Positions 9,118 through 18,749 of a DNA stretch of 64,000 bases are shown piece after piece. How positions within the stretch are numbered: the first letter of the stretch is position 1; each line of letters begins with the position of its first letter. Position numbers and translations under genes: made by a program. Below the pieces are notes generated by a model. It saw only the letters and a program-made list of their open reading frames with translations. It was not told the origin of the DNA and searched no databases. The stretch is from assembly GCA_963843465.1 (NCBI GenBank), contig CAWJKP010000004.1, forward strand, positions 608,488 to 672,487. Reading direction: 5' to 3'. This DNA is from CAWJKP01 sp963843465 (GTDB lineage Bacteria > Planctomycetota > Planctomycetia > Pirellulales > Thermoguttaceae).

Positions 9118-9277
9118 GGCAGGCCATGTTGGGGAAGACGCAGACATCTTAGGCCGGTGCTGTCGCTTTGACCAGAATGCACCAATCGAGGGGAATACGA
9201 ACTGGCTGGCGCCCGCGGGCCGTGGTATGCTGGAATTCCCCACGACGATCCTGCCAGGTGCTTCGTTAGAGACGACC

Positions 9278-10629
9278 ATGCCCCGACAGCTCTCATCCCG
9301 CGCCCCGAAGGTTCCCGGCTGCTTTCCTGCTGTGCGCTTTTGACGGCCGCCTTCTCAGCCCTTGGATCGGGCGTTGCTCGGGCCGGCGATTGGCCGCAGT
9401 GGCGGGGGCCCGAGCAGAACGGGGTCAGCCGGGAGACGCAGTTGCCGATCACCTGGTCCGAAAGCGCCAGCGTGGCCTGGAAATGCGCCTTGCCCGAGTG
9501 GGGAGACAGCACGCCGGTGATCTGGGGCGAGGCGATCTTTCTGACCAGCCACACGGACGACGGCAAGCTGTTGCTGCTGCGGATCAACCGGCAATCGGGC
9601 CAGATCGACTGGAGCCGGCAGGTCGGCAGCGGTTTGGCCGAGCGGGCCGCCGTGCTGGGCAAGGAGGGCGACCAACGCCGGCACCAGAAGTTCCACGAGG
9701 TGCAGAATCTTGCCAGCCCCTCGGCAGCGACCGACGGCGAGGTGGTGGTGGCCCATTTCGGCAACGGCGACCTGGCGGCCTACGATTGCCAGGGTCAACA
9801 ACTCTGGCATCGCAATCTGCAACAGGATTACGGCGACTACACGATCTGGTGGGGACACGCCAACAGCCCGGTGCTCTACCAGGACCTGGTGATCTCGATC
9901 TGCCTCCAGGACTCTTGCCGGGACCTGCCGGGCAAGCCCTCGCCGAGCTACGTCGTCGCCCACGACAAGCGGACGGGCGAGGTGCGATGGTTCCGGCCGC
10001 GGCCCACCGACGCCCCGGCCGAATCGTGCGACGCCTATACCACGCCGCTGGTCTGGCAGCGGGCCGGACACCCGGAGCTGGTGGTGATGGGCGGGCAGAT
10101 CCTCGACGGCTACGACCCCGCCTCGGGCAAGCGGATCTGGTGGCTGTCGCGGCTGGTGGGCAACCGCCTGATCACCGGGCCGGTGGCCGCCGGGGAGACG
10201 ATCTACGCGACCCAGGGGATGCGGCAGGCCCTCTTGGCCGTGCGGCCCGGCGGATCGGGCCAACGGACCCGCAGCAACGTCGTCTGGAAGTACGACCAGG
10301 GAACCCCCGACAGCCCCACGCCGGTCGTCTGGGGCGAGCTGCTCTTCTTCATCACCGACAACGGTATCGCCCGTTGCCTCGATCTGCACACCGGCCAGCT
10401 CAAATGGAAGGAGCGGCTCAAGGGCGACTACCGGGCCTCGCCGCTGGCTGCCGAGGGCCGGATCTACTTCCTCAACATGAAGGGCCTGACCACCGTGGTC
10501 AGCGCCTCCTCCCGCTTCGATCGCCTGGCCGAGAACCGTCTCGACGACGTGACCATCGCTTCGCCCGTGGTCAGCGACAAGAAGATCTTCCTCCGCGGAC
10601 GCCAGAAGCTGTACTGCCTGACGCGGTAA
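9278..10629 (+). CDS. Secreted PQQ-type beta-propeller protein (frameshift in signal peptide)
   Basis: The main frame (9340-10629, about 429 residues) begins in the middle of a signal peptide: RLLSCCALLTAAFSALGSG ending ARA, then mature GDWPQWRGPEQNGVS. No start codon exists in that frame at a sensible place. An ATG at 9278 in another frame reads MPRQLSSRAP and would give a complete basic n-region if one base is missing near 9310. I therefore annotate from 9278. Repeated blade motifs (SGQIDWSRQ, TGEVRWF, SGKRIWWL, TGQLKWKERLKG) mark the PQQ-like propeller. These proteins are abundant and secreted in planctomycetes; real PQQ binding or catalysis is not shown. Confidence 0.8.
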
Positions 10630-10634
10630 GCGTG

Positions 10635-10860
10635 TAGGGTGGGACAAGCTCGCGCAAGCGAGCGCCGGCCCACCAAGGGAGAGTGGTTAGTGGTCGGTGG
10701 ATGAGGGATAAGAGATGAGGGATGAAGGTGAAAACGTGCGTCTTTCATCTCTCATCCACTGACCACTCACCATCGGTCACTGGCCGATGGCCACTGCTGG
10801 TGGGCCGATGGCCACTGCTGGTGGGCCGAAGGCCGCCAAGGCGGCCTTGTCCCACCCTAC
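10635..10860. repeat. Composite palindromic repeat, family E with nested insert
   Basis: This begins TAGGGTGGGACAAGCTCGCG 5 bases after the propeller gene and ends CTTGTCCCACCCTAC, supplying the murG stop codon on the minus strand. Between the two arms is a second layer: GTGGTTAGTGGTCGG, an ATGAGGGATAAGAGATGAGG block with its inverted partner, and a direct duplication of GGCCGATGGCCACTGCTGGT. A related nested structure lies at 31127-31297. Confidence 0.8.
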
Positions 10861-11987
10861 ACGAGCCGGCGGATCACGGCGGCAATCTCGGCGGCGGCGG
10901 CGGGCCTGGCCAGCCGCCGGATGGCCGAGGACATCACGGCCAGACGGCATGAATCGGCAACCAGGGGGCCGAGAATCTTGGCCAGACGGTCCGCAAGCGG
11001 GTGCCGTCGGTCGCGCTCGTCGATCACCAGGCAGCCGCCCGAGTCGGCGAAGCTCGCGGCGTTGCGCCGCTGATGATCGTCGGCCGCGTGAGGGTAAGGG
11101 ACCAGCACGGCCGGCACTCCCGACGCGGCCAACTCGGCCAGCGTGGTCCCGCCGGCGCGGCAAATGGCCAGGCGGGTCCGGGCGAGCGTCTGGGGCATGT
11201 CGCTCAGAAACGCCGCTACGATTGCCCGCAGGCCGCAGGCGTCGTAGAGATCTTGCGTGCGGCCAACGTCGGCCGGACCCGATTGGTGAACGATCGTCCA
11301 ACCGGCCAGCATCGGACGGATGCGGGCCAAGGCTTGGGGCACATTCTCATTGAGCGACCGGGCCCCCGCGCTGCCGCCGAGGACCAGCAGGTTAGCCCCG
11401 GCGGCCACGCCGGCGTCGTACTCCTCACTCTCCTCGTGAGGCCGAACCGCACGCGGAGCGTGAGGAGTACCGAGGAATCCGCCGCGGATCGGGTTGCCGG
11501 TCAGACGCACCGGGCAGCCCACGGGCAGGTGGCCGTCGCACTGGCGGAAGGCCGTGCAAACCATCGTCGCCGACCGGGCCAACCAGCGGGTCGCTCGGCC
11601 GGGAACGGCGTTCTGTTCCAACAGCAAAAGCGGAAGGCCTCGCCGCGCCGCCGCCCAGGCCATGGGCACGCTGGCGTAGCCGCCCAGCCCGACCACCGCG
11701 GTCACCTGTTGGCCGGCCAGGAATCGTTTCGCCGCGCGATAGCCGCAGAGATTGGCCAGCACGAAGCCCGGCACGTCGCGCAGCCGGCCCGGCAGCGGCG
11801 CGCAGGCGATCGGCACGTAGTCGAAACCGGCCGCGACGACCTGCCGCCGCTCGAACTCCTTGTCCGAGCCTGCAAAGCTGATGCGAACCTTCGGCAGCTC
11901 GTCCGCCAGGCGCGTGGCCACCGCCAGCCCGGGGAACAAGTGTCCTCCCGTGCCCCCGCCCGCAAAAACGACATGCGCCGGCCTCAT
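10857..11987 (-). CDS. murG: UDP-GlcNAc:undecaprenyl-PP-MurNAc-pentapeptide GlcNAc transferase MurG
   Basis: MurG converts lipid I to lipid II at the inner face of the membrane. The protein is about 376 residues (start ATG 11987). The N-terminal loop FAGGGTGGHLFPGLAVA, the VGLGGYASVP motif, LLLLEQNAVPGRATR and the nucleotide site ICRAGGTTLAELAASG followed by PYPHAADDHQ are all intact. Between the two Rossmann lobes (about residues 200-216) a stretch PHAPRAVRPHEESEEYDAG is encoded by a palindromic repeat (11415-11473, GTGAGGCCG..GCACGCGGAGCGTGAGG). It lies in the interdomain linker, so function may survive. The stop codon at 10857-10859 is donated by another repeat. This is the last gene of the murE-murF-mraY-murG cluster. 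Confidence 0.92.
   Translation of the reverse strand: MRPAHVVFAGGGTGGHLFPGLAVATRLADELPKVRISFAGSDKEFERRQVVAAGFDYVPIACAPLPGRLRDVPGFVLANLCGYRAAKRFLAGQQVTAVVGLGGYASVPMAWAAARRGLPLLLLEQNAVPGRATRWLARSATMVCTAFRQCDGHLPVGCPVRLTGNPIRGGFLGTPHAPRAVRPHEESEEYDAGVAAGANLLVLGGSAGARSLNENVPQALARIRPMLAGWTIVHQSGPADVGRTQDLYDACGLRAIVAAFLSDMPQTLARTRLAICRAGGTTLAELAASGVPAVLVPYPHAADDHQRRNAASFADSGGCLVIDERDRRHPLADRLAKILGPLVADSCRLAVMSSAIRRLARPAAAAEIAAVIRRLV
11415..11473. repeat. Palindromic repeat, family C, inside murG
   Basis: This contains CTCACTCTCCTCGTGAGG and GCACGCGGAGCGTGAGGAG, the same CGC-GGA-GCG/GTGAGGAG core as the nifI2-nifD spacer (22384-22460) and the nifE 3' end (26835-26888). Here it is in frame within murG. 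Confidence 0.65.
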
Positions 11988-11989
11988 AG

Positions 11990-12262
11990 GCCCTCCCATA
12001 CGGCAGCAAGCAAAGCAATCACGAAAGCCCGAAAAGACGAAAGCCCGAAAACAGACAGAAGCTAATGCGTTTTGACAAACGAGGGGACAGGAAGATTAAG
12101 GAAAGGAAGATAGGCAAAGGAAAGATTGAGTTGGGCAAGTCATGCACAATCTTCCTTTCCCCTATATTCCTGTCTTGTTCGTCAAAACTCATTAGAATGT
12201 ATTCCAATCGCTTCGTTGATTTCTTTCGGGTTTTCGTCTTTTCGGGGTTTCGCGATTCGTTT
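11990..12262. repeat. Long imperfect inverted repeat (AT-richer), family F
   Basis: Left arms ACGAAAGCCCGAAAAGACG and GCGTTTTGACAAACGAGGGG pair with right arms CTTGTTCGTCAAAACTC and TTTCGGGTTTTCGTCTTTTC. An inner arm pair GGAAGATTAAGGAAAGGAAG/AATCTTCCTTTCC closes the middle. Part-copies occur at 39296-39365 with 39456-39495 and at 51174-51296. It separates mraY (leftward, starting beyond 13.4 kb) from the murG start, a position where murD/ftsW would be expected. Confidence 0.65.
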
Positions 12263-12264
12263 CC

Positions 12265-13436
12265 TCATCTTCGGAGGTCAATACCCGCTTTGGTTGCCAC
12301 CGTCTCGTTCGGGCGTCTTGCGGGCGGCTCGTGGACGCCCAGCTTCAACGTGGCCAGACCGACGAGGCCGCACAGCGCAGAGGCGATCCAGAAACGCACG
12401 ACGATCCGCGTCTCGGGCCAGCCTTGGAACTGAAAATGGTGGTGCAGCGGGGCGCAGAGAAAGATCCTCCGACGGCGCCACTTGTAGTAGCCGACTTGGA
12501 GCACCACGCTGACCGTCTCGACCACAAACACCCCGCCGATCAGAAGCAGCAGGATCTCCTGCCGGCTGATCACGGCCAACAGTCCCAGCAATCCGCCCAG
12601 CGGCAGCGAGCCGGTATCGCCCAAAAAGACCTGGGCCGGATGGCAGTTGAACCAGAGGAACCCCAGCACGCCGCCGATCATGCCGCCGGACAGGACGGTC
12701 ATTTCGCCTGCCCCGGGAATCCTCGGCAGGTGCAGGTACTCCGCCAGCTCGGCGTGGCCGCAGGCGTAGGTGATGAGGGTCATCGCCGCGGCGGCAAACA
12801 GCAGGCAGCCGCCGGCCAGGCCGTCCAGGCCGTCGGTGAGGTTCACGGCATTCGACGAGCCGACGATCACCAGCACCGACCAGGGGATGAACCACGGTCC
12901 GAGAGAAAAGAGGCTCCCACCAGCGGCAGGCGGCACTGGAGCCCGTCGGCGAGCGTGGCGTGATGCTGGTAGACCAGTGCTGCGGCGGCGCCGGCCACGA
13001 GGACCTGTCCGAGGAGTTTTGCCCGGGCGGAGATGCCGGCGGCGCGGCCGAAGAGCTTGGTCAGGTCGTCGACGGCCCCCACGGCGGCCAGCCCGAAGGC
13101 CAACAACAGGGCCGCTTGCAGGCAGCGATTCGTAAGGTCGCCGAAGGCGACGACGCTGCCGAGCAGTCCGGCGATGAGGAACAGACCGCCCATGGTCGGC
13201 GTGGAGGCTTTGTCCTGGTGCAGCCGGCAAAGCTCGGCCGAGTCGCTTACGATCGGCTCGCGGAATCGGGCTTTGAGCCAGCGGATCACTCGCGGCCCCA
13301 GCAAGATCGCCAGCAGGAAACCGGTCAAGGCGGCCAGCGAGCCGCGCAACGTGATCTTGGCCAGCGTATCGAATCGGGACGACCCGGCCAGAGCGGGCCA
13401 GGCCGAGGCCAGGCGATGGAGGAGCCAGAGGAGCAT
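12265..13436 (-). CDS. mraY: Phospho-MurNAc-pentapeptide translocase MraY (one frameshift)
   Basis: MraY is the polytopic enzyme that makes lipid I from UDP-MurNAc-pentapeptide and undecaprenyl phosphate. The N-terminal half reads MLLWLLHRLASAWPAL, then TPTMGGLFLIAGLLG with the catalytic VDDLTK Asp pair. The C-terminal half resumes in the next frame at SLFSLGPWFIPWSVLVIVG with NAVNLTDGLDGLAGG, then FLGDTGSLPLGG and the HHHFQ signature. The switch is near 12910-12920. Length 1172 nt plus one base gives 391 codons, the usual MraY size, so a single-base deletion explains everything. As MraY is essential, a sequencing error is likelier than a pseudogene. About ten membrane segments. Confidence 0.9.
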
Positions 13437-13800
13437 AAGGACGTTGCGTACGTCAGGCTTTCCAGCCTGACAGGACGGAAGTGTCAGGCTGGAAAGCCTG
13501 ACGTACGATATCCCTGAGCAGCCGGGACGCGCGGATGCGCCGCCCCGGCGCTGAGTCAAAAGCTCCACCGAGAAGCTACTTGCCGGAGCGGCCGACCCAG
13601 TAGCCGCAAGTTTCCGGCAAGCTGATAGCTCCAGCCCCAGGAGGGAGGGCCACGCCAAGCTCCCGCAAGCTCGGCATGATCGGTGGAACTTCACGCTTTT
13701 TCCTTGTGTTTCGTAGGACGGATTGCTAATCCGTCGGCGCGTTCCGGACGGATTGGCAATCCGTCCTACGGTTAAGTCCGCAAGTCATTCTCGGCGGAAC
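13437..13800. repeat. Gap filled with palindromic repeats
   Basis: No gene. At 13447-13506 an inverted repeat (CGTACGTCAGGCTTTCCAGC and its complement) flanks CAGGACGGAAG. At 13711-13771 a second (CGTAGGACGGATTGCTAATC and its complement) surrounds GGCGCGTTCC. Between them a weaker pair of GCTACTTGCCGGA-like arms is present. The gap lies between murF and mraY, which are otherwise one transcription unit. Confidence 0.75.
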
Positions 13801-15192
13801 TCACGCGGTCCTCCGTCGCGGAAATTGTTTCATGGCCTCGATCAGCCGTTCCATGCCCAGCACCCGCGAGCCTTTGACCAGCACCACGTCGCCCGGATTG
13901 ATCGCCTGGCCCAGAAACGGCAGGGCGTCGTCCAGCGTGCGGCAGGGGATCGAGTGGGTGGGCGCCATGCCGGCCGAGCGGGCGCCGGTAACCACGTCGC
14001 GGGCGTGTTGGCCGCAGGCGATCAGCAGGTCGGCCCCGCAGACGGTGACCACCTGGTTGCCCAGCCTCGCGTGCAGCAGGCCGGAGTCGTCGCCCAGCTC
14101 CACCATGTCGCCGCAGACGACGATCCGCCGCCCTTCGGCGTCGAAGTCGCGGACCAGCTCCAATGCGGCCTGCATTGCCGTAGGGCTGGCATTGTAAGCG
14201 TCGTTGATGACCGTCGCGCCGCGGACCTCCTGCACCTCGCACCGCATGGGCAGGGGGGTGAATCCCTTCAATGCCGCAGCGATCTGGTCCAGCTCCAATC
14301 CCATCAACCGGCCCACCGCCACGGCGACCAGGGCGCTGGTGAGATGGTGCCGGCCCCACACGGGGACTGAGAACTCGCAATCCGACAAGCGGAAGAGCAA
14401 CTGGCCGTGTCCGCAGCGAATGTCGCTGGCCACCAGGTCGCATTCGGCCGTCCGCCCGACCCAGGTCACGGGGACCTTGCAATCGCGGGCCACGCGGCGG
14501 AGCCAGGCATCGTCGCCCAGCACGGCGTGGCCATCGGGGGGCAGCGCGGCCAGAAGCTCGGCCTTGGCCTCGGCGATCGCCCGCTGGCTGCCGAAGCTGC
14601 CCAGGTGGGCTTCGCCAATCTGCGTGATCACGCCGATCCCCGGAGCGCAAAGCGAGGCCAGCGAGGCGATGTCGCCCGGCCGGCTGGCGCCCAACTCCAG
14701 CACCGCGAAATCGTGTTCAGGTCGGACCTGGAGGAGACTCAGGGGCAGTCCGATGTGGTTGTTGAAGTTCCGCGGGCTGGCCGTGCCGGACAAGCGGCTG
14801 GCCAGCACGGTGTGGATCATCTGGCGGCTGGTGCTCTTGCCCACGCTGCCGGTGACGGCGATCACCGTGCCGGCAAACTGCCGGCGGTTCCAGCCGGCCC
14901 ATTGCTCCAGCGCCTGTTGCGTGTCGTCGACGCGGAGCACCCAGCGCCCGCCCGGCGGCTCGACCGGCCGCGAGACGACCGCCCCTGCGGCCCCGCGCTC
15001 GAAGGCCTCGTAAGCGAACTCGGCGCCGTCGTGGTGCGGGCCGACCAGGGCCCAGAAGAGATCGCCCTGCCCCGCCTTGCGGCTGTCGGTGACGACCGAT
15101 CCCAGCGCCGTTTCGCGAGCATCGCCGGCCAGGTCGGCGCCCAGCCTCAGCCCGCCGCGGATCGCCTCTTGAAGCTCACGAAGGGTTGCCAT
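13801..15192 (-). CDS. murF: UDP-MurNAc-tripeptide--D-Ala-D-Ala ligase MurF
   Basis: A 463-residue Mur ligase that adds D-Ala-D-Ala to the UDP-MurNAc-tripeptide in the cytoplasm using ATP. Domain 1 (1-100) carries the SVVTDSRKAGQGDLFWAL uridine-binding motif. The ATP loop is VTGSVGKST at 114-121, with Ser where many Mur ligases have Thr. The central domain has ASPRNFNNHIGLPLSLL, the MurF signature, and ITQIGEAHLGSFGS. Domain 3 starts at VINDAYNASPTAM. All key motifs are present and the length is normal. It follows murE by 74 bases, in the same direction, and probably shares its transcript. Confidence 0.94.
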   Translation of the reverse strand: MATLRELQEAIRGGLRLGADLAGDARETALGSVVTDSRKAGQGDLFWALVGPHHDGAEFAYEAFERGAAGAVVSRPVEPPGGRWVLRVDDTQQALEQWAGWNRRQFAGTVIAVTGSVGKSTSRQMIHTVLASRLSGTASPRNFNNHIGLPLSLLQVRPEHDFAVLELGASRPGDIASLASLCAPGIGVITQIGEAHLGSFGSQRAIAEAKAELLAALPPDGHAVLGDDAWLRRVARDCKVPVTWVGRTAECDLVASDIRCGHGQLLFRLSDCEFSVPVWGRHHLTSALVAVAVGRLMGLELDQIAAALKGFTPLPMRCEVQEVRGATVINDAYNASPTAMQAALELVRDFDAEGRRIVVCGDMVELGDDSGLLHARLGNQVVTVCGADLLIACGQHARDVVTGARSAGMAPTHSIPCRTLDDALPFLGQAINPGDVVLVKGSRVLGMERLIEAMKQFPRRRTA

Positions 15193-15266
15193 CGAACTCC
15201 ACGCAACGTTTCCTATTTCTCATCAATAAGCCGAGCGGGGCTCGCCGAGTCTTTTCCAGGTTCCCC

Positions 15267-16793
15267 TCACCCCGACCCTCTCCCGAAGGGAGAGGGGGAG
15301 CCGGCCACGAACACTCCTTCCGGTTGCACTTCGTAGAGCCACTGCCGGGCGATCTCGCCGTCGTCGAAGTCGACCCGCTGGCTGCCAAAAACTTGGTATT
15401 TCTCGTGTCCCTTGCCGGCAATCACCACGCAGTCGCCGGGCTGGGCCTGGGAGAGGGCCCAAACGATGGCTTCCGCCCGGTCGAGGATCACGGCGGCGGC
15501 CTGCGGATGGGAAAAGCCCTGGAGGAGGTCCTGGGCGATTGCCTGGGGATCTTCGGTCCGCGGGTTGTCGTTGGTAATCACCGCCAGGTCGGCGTCGGCC
15601 TCGACGGCCCGGCCCATCAAGGGCCGCTTCTGCCGGTCGCGGTCGCCGCCGGCGCCGAAGACGCAGATCAGCCGGCCCTCGGTTACGTCCCGCAGGGTTT
15701 GCAGGCAGCCGGTCAGGGCGTCCGGCGTATGGGCGAAGTCGACGAACACGCTAAACGGCTGCCCACACTCCAGCCGCTCCAGCCGGCCCGGCACCTGTTG
15801 GACCGCTTCCAGCCCCCGAACGACGGTGGCCAGGTCCACGCCGTAGGCCAGGCCTATGGCGGCGGCCATCAGGCAGTTGTAGACGTGGTGCGTGCCGATC
15901 ATTCGCGTCCGCACCGGGATGTTCTGGCTGCCGGCCGATAGCAAGAAGGTCTGCTCGCTGGCACAGCGTTCCAAAAGCGCGCCGGTGATCTCCGCGGCCG
16001 AGCGGATGCCGATGGTCAGCACGGGCGCGGCCAGCCGCGAGAGATAGGCCGCCGACGTCGCATCGTCGGCGTTGAGCACGGCGAACCCTTCGCCGGCCAG
16101 GTAATCCAGCAGCCGCGACTTGGTCAGGCGGTAGTCGCGGATCGAGTGATGATAGTCGAGGTGGTCGCGTTGGACGTTGGTCACGCAAGCCGCGCTCAGC
16201 CCGATGCCGGCGATCCGCGCCTGGTCCAGGGCATGGCTGGAAACCTCCAGCACCGCGTGGCTGCACCCGTTGCGGACCATCCGCGACAGCCACCCGGCGA
16301 GGACCTCCGGCGGGGCCGTGGTCATCGGCGAGGGCTCGAAATCCTCGCCGTCGAAACAACCGAGCGTGCCCATCAGCCCGGGCTTCAGGCCGGCCGTCGA
16401 GAGGATGCTGGCAATGAGGTGCGTGGTGGTTGTTTTGCCGTTGGTGCCGGTGACGCCGACGACTTTCAACTGCTTGCTGGGGTTGCCGGCCAGGGCTTGG
16501 CAGACACAGCCGTAAGCCTCGCGGGAGTCGGGCACGTAACAGACGGGCACGGACACGCCGCGAAGCGGACGCTGGGCCAGGATCGCCGCGCAGCCCCGGG
16601 CTACCGCCTGGACCGCAAAGTCGTGGCCGTCGGCCCGGCTCCCTGGCAGGGCGGCGAAGAGATCGCCGCGCTGCACCGCTCGGGAGTCGCGCGAGCAACC
16701 GCCGACCTCGATGTCGTCCGCGCCGACGAACTCGGCCTCGGGCAACACCTGGCGCAAGCGAATACGGCGTCCCCCTTCGGGACAACTTTGCAT
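15267..16793 (-). CDS. murE: UDP-MurNAc-tripeptide synthetase MurE
   Basis: MurE adds the third stem-peptide residue. I start at the ATG at 16793 (508 residues). Motifs: SRDSRAVQRGDLFAAL in domain 1, ATP loop GVTGTNGKTTTTHLI, MTTAPPEVLAGWL, LEVSSHALDQARI and VFVDFAHTPDAL. The amino-acid pocket reads NDNPRTEDP; the DNPRxE form is associated with meso-diaminopimelate, so this is predicted to be a DAP-adding enzyme. The extreme C-terminus (AGSPSPFGRGSG) and the TGA stop are encoded by a family B palindromic repeat at 15263-15300, replacing whatever the original tail was; it lies beyond the last conserved block, DGEIARQWL. Confidence 0.94.
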   Translation of the reverse strand: MQSCPEGGRRIRLRQVLPEAEFVGADDIEVGGCSRDSRAVQRGDLFAALPGSRADGHDFAVQAVARGCAAILAQRPLRGVSVPVCYVPDSREAYGCVCQALAGNPSKQLKVVGVTGTNGKTTTTHLIASILSTAGLKPGLMGTLGCFDGEDFEPSPMTTAPPEVLAGWLSRMVRNGCSHAVLEVSSHALDQARIAGIGLSAACVTNVQRDHLDYHHSIRDYRLTKSRLLDYLAGEGFAVLNADDATSAAYLSRLAAPVLTIGIRSAAEITGALLERCASEQTFLLSAGSQNIPVRTRMIGTHHVYNCLMAAAIGLAYGVDLATVVRGLEAVQQVPGRLERLECGQPFSVFVDFAHTPDALTGCLQTLRDVTEGRLICVFGAGGDRDRQKRPLMGRAVEADADLAVITNDNPRTEDPQAIAQDLLQGFSHPQAAAVILDRAEAIVWALSQAQPGDCVVIAGKGHEKYQVFGSQRVDFDDGEIARQWLYEVQPEGVFVAGSPSPFGRGSG

Positions 16794-16990
16794 GGCCCAC
16801 GGCCTCCGTGCCAATAGGCGGCGCACAACGGCGAAAAGCGAAACGGTTAAAGCCGCGGGTCAGGTCCTCTGCCCGCCCCCCGCGTGCCGCAACCGTTCCA
16901 TGGGGGCGGCATTGTGACCATTTTCGCCGGTCTGTCAAGGCGAGATTCGCTCCCTCGACCCAAGCCGGCCTGCGAGGCAATGCGGCAGAA

Positions 16991-18456
16991 TCAGTCCCGC
17001 GAAACCGGCAAGGTGAATTTGACGACAAACGCATCCCTGCAGGGGGGTGCCTTCCGCGCCTCGGCGGGGATTTCCATCGTCGTCTTGCCCGACGCATCGG
17101 TCCGCCACTCGAGCGGCTCGCGGACGCCGAGCAAACGCACTTCCGAGCCGGCCGCCGGCCGCAAGGTGGAGAAGCTGATCCGCTCCGGCATGCCCTCGGC
17201 CTCGTGCTTGGTCACATAAATGGCATAGACCGTGCCGCCTTTGCTGGTGAACGAGACTTGGCCGTCCTTGTACGGCGCAATGGGCCGGGTGGCGTAGATC
17301 GCCTCGCCGTTAACCTTCATCCAGTCGCCGATTTCCCTCATGCGGACCAGGGCCTCGGCGGGCAGGCGGCCGTCGGGTTGCGGACCGACGTTCAAGAGAA
17401 AATTGCCGCCCTTGGCGACGATCTCCACGAGCAATTGGATGAGCCGGTGCGTCGATTTGTACTTGTCGTGCGGCTTGAACGACCAGGAATCGCCCATTGT
17501 CAGGCAGCTTTCCCAGGCGTAGAGGTGCGGCTTGTCCGGCACTTCCTGCTCGGGCGTCAAGTAGTTCTCGTAACGGCCGCCCACCGTGCGGTCGGCAATG
17601 AGGAGCCCGGGCTGGTGCCGGCGGGCCATGGCCGCAAGTCGATCCATGCGGAGGTCTTGTTGCGGCGGCCGGACCTGCCCCGCGTCGAGGAACAAGAGGA
17701 AGACCGGGCCGTAATTGCTCATCAGCTCCTCAACCTGCCCGTAGGTGAAATCGACAAACCTCTGCCATTTCTCCGGCTCGGCGGCCGTGTCGTAGTTGGG
17801 GTTGCGGGTGTGCGCGTGCCGGGCGGGGTCCCAGTAGTCGGGGTGGTGCCAATCGGCCTTGGAAAAATAGACGCCGATCGCGAAGCCTTCTTTCCGGAAG
17901 GCGTCGAAGACCGCACGCACCGTGTCCGCCTGCGGATTGGCGTGGAACGGACAAGCGGGTGAAGTGATCTTGTAATCCGTGAGCCGCGTATCGAACATGC
18001 AGAAACCATCGTGGTGCTTCGTCGTATAGACGAGGTACCTCATGCCCGCATGCTTGGCGGCTTCCGCCCACGCAGCGGGTCGAACTTCGTGGGATTGAAG
18101 GTCTTCCCCAGCGCACGGTAGTCGCGTTGGAACCGCGGGAGATCCTTGTTTCGCTCGATCCAGGGCTTCAAGTCATCGGGCCGGGCCCACGTGTCCTCTT
18201 CCACCAGCGGCCACGATTCGATGCAGCCCCATTGGCTGTAGGGACCGAAGTGCATCATGAAACCGAACTTCAGATCCTTGAACTCCTCCAGTCTCTTGGC
18301 AAGCCAGGGCTCGGGAGGCGGGGGAGCCTTCTCGTCCGCCACGGCGCCCGCGGCCCACAGCAATCCGAGGACAACGGCCATCGTCAAGCAAGCCCGCCGG
18401 AAAGTCCGCCGTACGGCTGTCATGCGGTCGCCCAGGGAATCTCGGTTGATACTCAT
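16991..18456 (-). CDS. Alpha-L-fucosidase (GH29), secreted; one frameshift
   Basis: GH29 enzymes release alpha-L-fucose from glycans. The gene starts at ATG 18456 behind GGAGATAACCT. A signal peptide (TFRRACLTMAVVLGLLWAAG, cleavage near AVADEK) precedes EFKDLKFGFMMHFGPYSQWG, the first GH29 block. The frame breaks at about 18070: reading across it gives FDP-x-WAEAAKHAGMRYLVYTTKHHDGF, exactly the conserved GH29 sequence, so one base is missing (1466 nt plus one = 489 codons). The second part has DWHHPDYWDP and FLLFLDAGQV, whose Asp is the expected nucleophile, and a C-terminal beta domain. A planctomycete glycan-degradation role is likely. It diverges from nifA. Confidence 0.87.
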
Positions 18457-18572
18457 AGGTTATCTCCGTGGGGATGGAGGTTGTCGGGGCAGCATGGTCA
18501 CGGGGATGATCAGGGCTACAGTATACTCTCGCGGAATCTGCGATCCAACGGTCTGGCGTGGCGAACCCACAA

Positions 18573-18588
18573 TGGCACGCGTTTTGCA
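18573..18588 (+). promoter_or_regulatory. Sigma-54 promoter of nifA
   Basis: TGGCACGCGTTTTGCA is a perfect match to the sigma-54 consensus TGGCACG-N4-TTGCA, with GG and GC separated by 10 bases. It lies about 160 bases upstream of the nifA ATG in an otherwise empty gap. This implies that nifA transcription itself needs an enhancer-binding activator, either NifA (autoactivation) or an NtrC-type protein. No TGT-N10-ACA activator site was found nearby by eye. Confidence 0.75.
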
Positions 18589-18749
18589 GATCGGGAATAC
18601 CGGGGTATTGCTGTGGAAGCAGGCGGTGATATTGCGCACCCGTGGCGCAGCCAACGCGCAGATTCTAGGCACTCAGACGAGTCGCTTCTGCGAAACAGCG
18701 CTGATTCGGACTCGTGCTGTCAGCGGACAGCGACAAACAAAGAACGGGT

